Position numbers and translations under genes: made by a program. A stretch of DNA of 64,000 bases from contig JBAMJR010000161.1 in assembly GCA_038501785.1 (NCBI GenBank), positions 4,031,001-4,095,000 on the forward strand. Direction: 5' to 3'. Below, piece by piece: positions 48,427 through 64,000 of the stretch (position 1 is the stretch's first letter; the number at the start of each line of letters is the position of its first letter). Under the pieces are notes generated by a model. It did not search any database, was not told the origin of the DNA, and saw only the letters and a list, made by a program, of their open reading frames with translations. The stretch is from Myoxocephalus aenaeus. Lineage: Eukaryota; Chordata; Actinopteri; Perciformes; Cottidae.

Positions 48427-49295
48427 GTAAGTAGCGTTTAAAATGTATATTCAAATATTGCTATATTGAGATTACGCTCACGCTCTCTGCCTGTGTGCGT
48501 GTGCGCGTGTGTGCGTGCGAATGAGTGAGCGTGCGAGGTGTTTACAGACGCACCACGTTCTATTCGGTGTGACCAGAACACTGTGTCGTCACGGTTCGAA
48601 CTTTACTAGCAACAGTGGTATGACAGCATGATTCCTTATCGTGGTCGAAATCACACACTGTCTGATGCTGTGCTGATGCTGGGCATCACTGTACTACGGC
48701 TGTGTGGCCGTGGCGTGAGTCAGCGGTGTGCAGGTCCCTCTAAAGGGCGTGTGAGGGGATCCGCTCATTCGAGGCGCTGGAGCCACTGCGTCTTCTGCCT
48801 CGGACACATTTACAGGAGAGAATGCTGGACACGTCCATATGTGACATTGTATAGCCGTCGATGGCATTGAAAACAAAGACGGTATAGCCGCTGATAAGTC
48901 GAAACCAATGTCGCATGTGCTGTTTGGATCTGGTTGATTGGCTTCATGGTGCAAAGCTTATCTCGGTTGTTGTAATTATTAACGTGGGAGCACACTCTGT
49001 GTAAACTCACTTCTGATTTGGATATGTAAATGAAAGTGTAGCGTATTTATAGAACAGGTGTTCAACACTGTTGGACTTTTTTTTTTCTATGGGAGTGAAA
49101 GAAGAAACAAAACTATAATCCTCTAAGCATCCAAGTAAGCAAGCTTTTCACCCAAAGGCAATGCGCAGTTTACCAATACAAACCAACAGGATTTGTTATC
49201 TGTCTCTTGCAGCTTACTGCAAGGTGCATGAAAGTAAGACCGAGCTCTGTCAGAAACCAGTTAGGTGTGGGGAAATTCTAGCTGTTGATATTACC

Positions 49296-54885
<5,590 letters not shown>

Positions 54886-55165
54886 GATTGGTGAGTAATG
54901 CTAGTTATGTGGTGAAACAGGTTTTACAGAGACGAAACAGAATTGGATACTTGAAAACAGAGATTAACAAAGTTATAAAGCTGTTTGACAGCTTCAAGCT
55001 GCTCGGTCGTGTCAGGAATGCCATTGTTTCATCAACACACACTCACACACACACAGAGCTACACAGTCAAGGGTGCTGATGAAGATAGTGTGTCTCCAGA
55101 CAGTGCGATTCTGTTAATCATGATAGAACAAAGCAGGCGGATCCCCTGATGTCAACGATAACAGA

Positions 55166-55167
<2 letters not shown>

Positions 55168-55215
<48 letters not shown>
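55168..55215. repeat. (CA)n microsatellite
   Basis: Pure CA tract of about 48 bp. Confidence 0.97.
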
Positions 55216-55217
<2 letters not shown>

Positions 55218-58200
55218 ACGCTGCAAGGACCCCGAACAATGACACTCCCCCAGCTGTCTAGCCGAGTGCAGGGCCAGGCTGCTGGAGATCTCGGGGGGGA
55301 TTAGAGCACACAACACTACACTCACCTGTTCTTTGCTACTTGTTTCTCAATGTGTTTTTTCACGCAGTGTTGATGCAATGTGACAGGCACAGAGGGAGCT
55401 GGGTGTGTATCATGAGGTACGGAAACAAGTTATACATAGAGTACAGCTGTGGATGACTTCTTGGTCACATTGTAGGAAAAGTGTGGTGTCAGCAATATGG
55501 TTGTGAAACAATATTAGTTAGTATTAATTATCTTGGTCAGTCACAAGACTCGTAGGGCCAGTTTGTCTTTCGTGAGAGTGACCCTTGAGTTCACAAAAAG
55601 TGATGAATTGCATTGGAAGGTAAAATATTTTTTGGTGCCTACGTTACGCACAGTGCAAATGGACCGCTGACAGTTCAATCAGAGATTATGACGTGTTCAG
55701 CTATAAATAGAGTTTCATGTGTAACATTAGCAAAGTTATCCTTTAAAGAAACTCAATCAATAAAAAAGGTAAATTAATGAATTGCCACTTTTGGCCAAAG
55801 TGGCTTCTGTTAAACCTAACTCAGACAATTTCCACATCAGCTTTAGTGACACCGTGTGAACAGTGAGTGTGTCATACACAGAAACTGATGACTGATCTAT
55901 CATAATATGTACACGTCTAGAGAGGAGTTACCTGGTCGACCTCTGCTCACATGCTTCAGACTGCAGAGAGCTGTGATGAATTAACAAATCAGAGCTGGAG
56001 AAATGCTGGAGAGAGAGCTGAGGAGGAAGTGTTTGGGAGAAAAGGGGAGAGTGAAGATTATCACAAACGATAGGGGGAATCATTGACAGTGTGGGCACGT
56101 AGAATAAAACTCTCAGTCACTCCCATACATATATGAATACAAACACGCTGGCAGAGAGGTGTGTTGATGTGTTTGTATGCATGAGATGACTCACAGATAA
56201 ACTCCTGGATTTAGTCACACACACTCATAGAGCTGAGAATTTGTCTTCCTGTCAGTTCTATCACAGAGGAAGTTCCTTCCACTCTCTTTAATGCTTTCCT
56301 GCTGCATCTGTGTTGTTACAGAGGCTTGTTGGATTTGTCCATTTCTCTGTTTATCAGGCCGTGTCTACTCTGTGGCTGCAATGTTGCAATCCAATCTAGA
56401 CGAGGTCGCTGCAAGGACACCCCTGGCTTTCCCCTTCTGGAACCTCATCGAGGCTGTGACAATCATGTTTAAAGGAGGAAAACCGCTCAAAACTTGTATT
56501 AAGGACATGATTATGAGAGTCATATATATTAGCTGGGGTTCTGCGGTTACGCCTCACCCTGCAACATTGACTATTTAAAAGACACACACGACACAGATGT
56601 AAGTTATATGACTGTATGAGTATGTATGTATAGTTTCCATATTTAGAGATGGACGCCGATGTCCTCGGCGTCATCTGCTCGGCTAAACACGTCTTTTTCC
56701 CCTCTTATATCATTATAGCTCAGAGAAGCAGACAAGAAGATGTCGGCCCTCTTTAACCACAACATATATTATAAGAGATATGGCTGTGGGTGTCAGCGTT
56801 GTAAGGCGGAAGGAAGGCTGTAAAACCTCCCCACAGTGAGACTCCCCATCCCCCAGCCTTTAGTGTCTTGTCTGTGTGCATTGGTGTCTAGGTGTGTACA
56901 AGTGCACGAATAAGTGCGTAGGGGGGAACAAAGGAAAGCTGAATCCCTCACACAGGAAACTTGAGACATGCGCTGTGCTTCTACACACCACTTGACCTTT
57001 CACCCCAGGGACCCGTGACACCAGTTTATCGAGGTGGCTGATAGGCAAGGGGGGAGGGTGTGTGGAGGGGGCCTGAAGGTCACCAGAAGATGAAACGATC
57101 GCAGCAAACCTGGACCATTCCTGTGTTTCCTCTGGTGATTTAGAATGATGGCTGATGCAGCCAAGTCATCAAGATTTTCTTTATTTCTTCGTTATTTTTC
57201 CACCTCTCTTCCTCTGCTCTCCTACTGTATGTATGTTACCATTAGTGAGTGCATATTTGTGTGTACATATGTACGAATTCTGCCCCAGCCCAAGCTGTTG
57301 TCTGAGCTACAAACAGCAGGAAGAATATGGCGTGTTTACATCTGAAATAACTTCCTGCATGTTGCTCAAGGTCTCACTGTGGGTTTGCTGCCCTTATCGT
57401 GACTCCTGCAGGCGTTTGAGGCTTTCTGCCCCTGATTGTGCCTGAAGGCACCCAGAGACTGCAGTCGTCCTCGGGGATGATGAATGATTCAGGTAGACGT
57501 AGTCGCCAGGTTCAGTCAGAGGGAGCAGGAGCACGGCAGAGTATATTTATACAATGTTATTACAATTTTAACATAAGAAACCAAAAACAGTGGTGGACAT
57601 ACAACATTGAATTACTTAATTTCCATCTACAAATCGTCAGTTCATTTCCACAATATGTTATATTACTTCTACCCTGCCATTTTAAAACTTCTTAAATGAA
57701 GGAGAGGTCTGAGTAATTCATCAGTTGCATGTAGACGACGTTGAGGTGATGCTGGTAATTGCTCCCTGTTTCCATAGTATCTCTACTCTAGCGTAAAGTG
57801 CTGTAAGTGCTTCTTTCTACTACAGCTGCGGCGTTGGTCCGTTGAGGGAAAGGACATGTTGAATTTTCAAACCATGTAACCCAAAGCATCCTTAAAGGGA
57901 AAGACATTCAGGCTAGATATGGATGCTACACTATCGCTTTCAGGCAGCAACAGTCTCCACGGCGACGGAATGACCCATATTTGTGTCCTCTCCTCTGTCT
58001 TGCCGATGTGGGAGACGGGGCAGCTGTTGGGCCAACGGCAGCGGGTCGTCAGTTGGATGGTGTGTTTCTGCTGAATGAGAGTGAACAGGAGACAAAACAC
58101 TCTGAGGTTGCACAGAAGACAAAAGTGTGTTTGAGAGTTTCGGCTGAAAGATAGAAAGATGCATTTAAATTCATCTCCTCTCACAACATCGAATTACTGT

Positions 58201-58304
58201 CAATAATGTACTCAAGTTCCCATTTCATAAAACCCAGTCGTGTCCCTCTTCCTCATTCTGTCTACATCCTGCTGACAGTTTTTTTTTCTCTGTTTGTGTT
58301 TTAG
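55216..58304. other. rasgef1c intron 1, 3' part
   Basis: No exon recognised. It ends in the pyrimidine-rich acceptor gtttttttttctctgtttgt..ttttag before the MPQT exon. Confidence 0.5.
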
Positions 58305-61303
58305 ACAGGAATGCCCCAGACTGTGTGCTCAGGCACCATGTTCACCACTCCCAGTGGCTTCAGCCCCCATCTGGCCTGTGCTGAGCCTGGGGAGGAGGAG
58401 GGGGCCGCACAGGAGGGCCCGGGGCCCGGTGCTTGCCTGGCTGATGGGCCCCCGATCACCTCCGCCTCCCTGGACACCCTGATCCATAACCTGGTGCCCA
58501 CTGCTGATTACTACCCCGAGGTAAGCAGAAATGTACTACAGTCACTCCTCTGTTCATTATAAAGCTCATTTCGGTTAATAGTGGTACTGACAGTACTGCC
58601 AATTAGATTATTAGCCCCATGTCTCTGTTGAAAGTGCTACTCTTCCTTTAATTACAGAAAGCAGCAGTGTTTTGTATTGATGTAGTGGCAGTGTCAGTGT
58701 CTTAGCGACTGTCTTCCTCCGTCCTTTGACAGAAAGCCTATGTGTTTACCTTCTTGCTGAGCGCTCGTCTGTTCATCTCTCCTCCGGAACTGCTGGCCAG
58801 GGTGTGCGAGCTGTGCATCAAACAGCAGCAGCTGGATCAGAGCCCACTCGATACGGTCAGCACTGCACCACGCACCAATACATTACTCCTGTATGAGCAT
58901 GTCAAGCTAAGGAACAGGAACAGACCCGGGCACGGCCAAAGCATTCAGATTCCATGCTTGTGCTCTGCATGAAATCAACCACTGATTGTTTGTTTTTTTG
59001 CCGGATTGCTGACTCGGTCATGGTGTTTTTTTTTTGCTGAGGGAGTCACAAATGTAGACCACACTAAACCTCCTTCACTTCTTCAACAACAGGCTAAAGT
59101 CCGCAAGTTTGGTCCCAAGATCCTGCAGCTGCTGACGGAGTGGACAGAGACATTCCCATCTGACTTCAGGGACGAGAAGATGGCCGGGCAGCTGAAGGAC
59201 ATCATCCACAGGATCGCTCCTTGTGATGAGGTATACCAATGACATTCAGTCATATGACAGCAGTCTTCACCAAAGACAGGAATTCTTTTTCATTTTTGAA
59301 AGGATGCTAAATCTTCTTCATAAAGGATAAAATAACAACATACAACTCATGAAGTTATCAGTTTATACAGGATAATAATTTGTGATGGGATGTAAGACCC
59401 CTGATTTTCATCTATCGTGTAGTTGTTGCTAATATAGCCTTCGTAAGCTGAAGCTGCAGCAAGAAATGCGCTGATGGGGAACGAAATTCAATTATCATCA
59501 CTACCACTGTAGCGAGGTGATGGAAGGAGTCAGAGTGTCAGTGTAGGATGAGTAGCCACAGCTCTGTGTTACACAATCTTCCATTACAGGAGAGGAGAGG
59601 GGAAGGGAGGAGGTTAAAGGAGTGGCTCTATCTTCAGCCACGCGGGGAAATGGAGAGAGGGAGATGGATGGAGATAATGGGGGGATGGAGAGCAGAAGAG
59701 AAGGTAGAGAAAGGAGGAGGAGGGCGATGGAGTCAGACCGGGAATATGGGAGGGAGGTGAAGAGGGGAGAGAAAGAAGGGAAGGGCAGGGGGTGATGAAT
59801 GTGCTGCTATTTGCAGCGTGCTGTCTACAGTATGGGCGTGTGTGCATGTGTGTGCATGCATGTGGGAGCTGGGGGGGCATTTGTGAGGCAGACTGACCTC
59901 ATGGCCTCGGTGGCCAGTCATCTGAAGGGAGGGGCACAGAAACATTCCTGGACACGACACACAGCACAAAACCTTGAAAACACAACTCTGTTCTCCTGAA
60001 AAGTTACATTGAACTTAACTCTTGGGCTCGTTAAATCATTTCAAACTCCATTAGATAATGTCAAAGGGCATCACTGTTGTTCTAAGAATAAAGGTTTTGT
60101 TTTTAAATCCTAATGTTTTGGAGAGTAAATGTCTTCACGAAACAGCACACAGTGATACAGTTGAGGTAACAATTTACGCATTTAATTTGTCAGACATATC
60201 TTAATTATTTACAAATCAATAAGGAGATGTTAAAAAGTACAGTTACATAATGATGCAGATGCAGACATAGAGCTAAAAGATTACTTATAACTATATATCA
60301 ATAACTATAAATGACCATTGATAACTGTTATCAATGCTTAATGCTTCTTGATTTTAATTGTTGATAAAGTTTCAAATAAAGAGCTGGAGTAAAAAGAGGG
60401 CGCTTGCTTTGGGTGAGAGTGGAGTGCTTACACACGGGCTCACACTTGAAACAATGATTTGTGCCTGCTGTTGATGAAGCTTAATATATTATTCATTAAA
60501 GTCATTATTGAAGGCTCCTCTCCTCTCCTCTCCAGGCGTACTGGAAAACCCTGAACCAGGTGTTGCAGAAGCTTAGCCAGCGACTGGCCCTGATGAGCCA
60601 GGGGGAAGAGAGCATCCTCAGGGTCTCCCTCAACGCCTCCTCCATCTCTGACAAGCTGGTGGCCTTCAAAACCAAGCCTCCGCACATCCAGAAGGACATG
60701 CTCTCCATCTGCAACGACCCGTACACACTGGCACAGCAGCTCACCCACGTGGAGCTGGTGAGGAGGGGGGAGGGAGGGGGAGTGTGGGTTAGACAAAGGT
60801 CAGGGATGGAGATGATAACAAGAATGGATGAGGAGGAGTGTAAAGGATGCTAGAAGGGTGGAGAGCGGGAGCTAATCATGGTGAAGCCTGGCTGGAGACG
60901 TAGTCCCAGTCAAGGACAGAGAAGTCAAGAACCAAGGATTATAAGACATCAAACAAGGAGATGGGGTGGATAGAAAGAGATATGAGGGAGATAGAAACTG
61001 ATGATGATGATGATAATAGCAAATTCAAATTGGCAGAATCACTTTGCATTGTGAAACTGTAGCATTTTGAAGCTCACTGTAGTATAACCGTAATTATTAC
61101 TCGTCAGCACTAATTGGTTTTCACCAAGTATAATAAAAAGAACAAAGGGAATGATGCAATGCAACATACATGAACAAAGGATCTCTGCAATGTCCCTCAC
61201 ATTTCATGCGTGATGCCTTCAGTCTATTCATGTGTGTCTTGATGTGTATCTGGAGGGTGTGTGTGTGTGTGTGTGCGTGTGTGTGTGTGTGTGCGTGTGT
61301 GTG

Positions 61304-61370
<67 letters not shown>

Positions 61371-61499
61371 CTGAGTAAGCTTGTACCCTTGTCTGAGCGG
61401 TGACATCACCCCAGAAGTCAGTGATGTGCCCGGGGCTTCAAGCAAAGGGGATAAAACCGCTGTGGATATATGTGACCTGACAGCTTCACACTCTGACAC

Positions 61500-61540
<41 letters not shown>

Positions 61541-64000
61541 GAAAGAGACAGGCGTGTACTGTGCTCACATACAGAACTATTTCTATTGTTGGTTATAGCA
61601 AATGTGAAGTCTGATTATGAAGAATTAGATGCCATTGTGCTTTCTGTCACTGTGTATGTGGCACGTGTGGGTGCCACGCTGTGTTGTTTTTTTTGGATTA
61701 TATCATGAGTTGAGTTTAATGAATCATTTAGATGTGCACGTGCGTGTGACTGCACAGTTGCCTTTTAATAGAAGTGAATTTGTCTCCAGTGTCACTTTGA
61801 GGAAATATGATTCCAATGAGTCACGTCAATGAGTCATTACTTCCTCTTATTGATTGCCTTCCATTACTGAAATGAAAGAATTATTAATGGGACGACCCCC
61901 ATCGGTGTCTGTGTGTTTTCCAGGAACATTTGAGTCATATTGGACCGGAGGAGTTTGTCCAAGCCTTTGTTCAGAAAGACCCGCTTGATGGAACCCAGGT
62001 AAACTTTTATTTTTTCATTGTTTATAAAACAACATTATTTCCCCTCTGTCAATAGTATTTTCATGTATGAATTCCGTTTTGTCACATCAGTGGAAACCCA
62101 CAGTCTGTCCTCAGCGTTTTATCATATTGTTTTGTTTTGTTGGGAAATGCTGAAGGAGGCAGCATTTGAGATTAGATGTAAACCTGTAGTAAAACATAAA
62201 AAGCTTGTTATAATGTGTTGTGTGGATCTAATGTCGGATCAGGATTGGCTTCTTAAGGGGAATATATCAATGTCAGCAGGCCACTAGGGTCACATACAGC
62301 AAAGCATTGTGATACCACAAGCTGGAGCAAGCACACATAACTTATTCATCTATCCTCTCTGTATAACTGTTGAATGCTTTCCCTCTCTCTTCTTTGTGCA
62401 CTGTGTTTATTTCTCTGTATTCTCGTGCTCACCATTGATTGGGTTATTTCCACACCCAGCTCGCTGTCTTTGTCATTTACACTCACATAGGGTGGTCAGC
62501 CTGTAGATAGGAAGCTAATTAGGATCAGAGGAATTCTCTATGGTAACGCCGATACTGACTTGTTTGTGTGTCATCGGCAGCCATGCTTCGGTGACCAGAA
62601 GAAGAAAACCTCCAACCTGGAGGCTTATGTCAGGTGGTTCAACAGACTGTGTTACCTGGTGGCTACTGAAATCTGCATGGTGAGTGGCAAATGTTGGTAC
62701 AGCCGGTGCTAATTTATTCTGACATTAGAAATAAAGATGAAAAGGAACACCCTGTTCATGTGAATAGGACAGCCATTTATGAAAAGCACTTTAATCATGA
62801 AGTAGACATGGACATGAATAGGAGGAGACAAAGAGAGGTGTTCCTTGTGTTCCTGTTAAGTGGATATGTATTTCTGAACCTGAAAACTGAAATGTCACTA
62901 TACACTATAATTGAATCAGCTTTTTTAGAATATATGTATGTTCTTATTTTATAATTTTATTTATCATAGTTTCAGTCTGGTATTTTTCATATTTCCAATG
63001 ATAATTCCTGGAAAAACTCAATATTGCAGTACAGTATTTCATTCTTATAACACATTGAGGGGCAGGAGACAAAGGCAGTTAGTTGTGACAGAGCACCACT
63101 GCCCCCTAATGGTCACTCCGTGTTATTACTACATTGATACTGACACAGATAATTCAACTGTCTGTGCAAGAGAGAGATAACGTTCACTATAAAAAATGAA
63201 GTCTATATTAAACAATAGAAAAAAGTTGTTGCGCCTTTTGTTGTTGCAGCCAGCGAAGAAGAAGCAGCGGGCCCAGGTGATAGAGTTCTTCATTGATGTT
63301 GCTAGGGAATGTTTCAACATTGGAAACTTCAACTCCCTCATGGCCATCATCTGTGAGTCTGATTTTGCAATAACTCAAAGTATTATCGCAGAGAATTCTC
63401 GTGCACGACCTGGTATTAATAGTTGAAATATATCTCCTTCCGTAGCCGGTATGAACATGAGTCCTGTGTCACGGCTGAAGAAGACTTGGGGCAAAGCCAA
63501 GACTGCCAAGTTCTTCATTCTTGAGGTAAACACAATATACCTTTTCACTGACTGAGAGGTACAAGACGGGTAATAACTTGAACTTGACAGTGCACTGCTT
63601 GTTGCTGTGACAGCATCAGATGGATCCGACAGGAAACTTTTACAACTACAGGACCGCCCTGAGGGGGGCCGCCCACCGCTCTCGGACTGCCAACAGCAAC
63701 AGAGAGAGGGTAGGGCTCAGACACGCATCACGGCATCCATTACATTTGTCAATTTCATCGTAGTATTTCCTTCATCTTCCTGCCTGTTTTCCTCAGATTG
63801 TGATTCCCTTCTTCAGTCTGCTGATCAAAGACATTTACTTCCTGAACGAAGGATGTGCGAATCGGCTGCCCAATGGCCACGTCAACTTTGAGGTGAGCCG
63901 GTCACCTGTCCACCTGACCCTGCCTCATTTCAACCGCCCTCAAATTATTTACTAAGTGAAATTTTGTTTCTTAGAAATTTGTCGAGTTGGCACGGCAGGT
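58305..64000 (+). CDS. rasgef1c: RasGEF domain family member 1C, 5' eleven coding exons (3' end beyond window)
   Basis: Guanine-nucleotide exchange factor with an N-terminal RasGEF_N (REM) region and C-terminal CDC25-type RasGEF domain; the RASGEF1 family is known to act on Rap2. Exons: 58305-58520 (ATG 58311), 58733-58855, 59093-59230, 60536-60757, 61924-61998, 62581-62679, 63250-63352, 63446-63525, 63614-63709, 63797-63892 and 63975 onward. All have GT-AG borders; 422 in-frame codons are present. REM region: SLDTLIHNLVPTADYYPE, then VRKFGPKILQLLTEWTETFP and HRIAPCDEAY, the last matching RASGEF1C better than 1A or 1B. Catalytic region: DPYTLAQQLTHVEL, IGPEEFVQAFVQKDPLD, FFIDVARECFNIGNFNSLMA, IISGMNMSPVSRLKKTW, IKDIYFLNEGCANRLPNGHV. 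It starts at MPQT like its paralogues. It is truncated only by the window end. Confidence 0.95.
61256..61370. repeat. Interrupted (TG)n microsatellite in a rasgef1c intron
   Basis: About 115 bp of TG repeats with periodic GC interruptions (gtgcgtgtg), ending gtgcgcgcc. Confidence 0.95.
61497..61539. repeat. (CA)n microsatellite
   Basis: CA tract with one cg interruption. Together with the TG tract 130 bp upstream it forms an inverted pair able to fold back in the intron RNA. Confidence 0.93.

Overview
This window is vertebrate nuclear DNA, almost certainly from a teleost fish and probably a percomorph (the fish group is a guess). Evidence: short conserved exons with GT-AG introns, dense (TG)n/(CA)n microsatellites, fish-type non-LTR retrotransposons, and several interspersed repeats I recognise as common in fish genomes. 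There is no sign of bacterial or organellar organisation.

Layout. (1) 101-about 5,790, plus strand: the last seven coding exons and 3' UTR of a JNK MAP kinase, best matched to mapk9 (JNK2). (2) 6,028-8,115, minus strand: the last two coding exons of a Rho GTPase-activating protein of the ARHGAP22/24 type, tail-to-tail with mapk9. I could not find its PH and RhoGAP exons. (3) 8.1-48 kb: about 40 kb with no convincing coding exon. It holds two related non-LTR retrotransposon copies (23.2-24.45 kb minus, 39.9-41.75 kb plus), a minisatellite, many microsatellites, dispersed repeats, two perfect inverted repeats and a duplicated noncoding element (19.8 and 37.3 kb). A possible small first exon (MSLRQ, plus strand) lies at 15.69 kb. 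(4) About 47.9-48.43 kb: a GC/CpG-rich promoter-like block ending in a strong splice donor, the likely noncoding first exon of rasgef1c. (5) 58,305-64,000, plus strand: exons 2-12 of rasgef1c (Ras/Rap exchange factor), running off the window.

How they fit together. All three genes act in small-GTPase or stress-kinase signalling, but the stronger message is evolutionary. From memory, human MAPK8-ARHGAP22-RASGEF1A lie on 10q11, MAPK10-ARHGAP24-RASGEF1B on 4q21, and MAPK9-RASGEF1C on 5q35. This locus has mapk9, an ARHGAP22/24-type gene and rasgef1c, so it looks like the third member of the whole-genome-duplication paralogon with its ARHGAP member still in place. The large noncoding interval would be upstream or intronic sequence of rasgef1c and a natural place for long-range regulatory elements.

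Limits: exon calls come from reading splice consensus, frame continuity and remembered family sequences. No alignment, expression data or repeat-library search was available.
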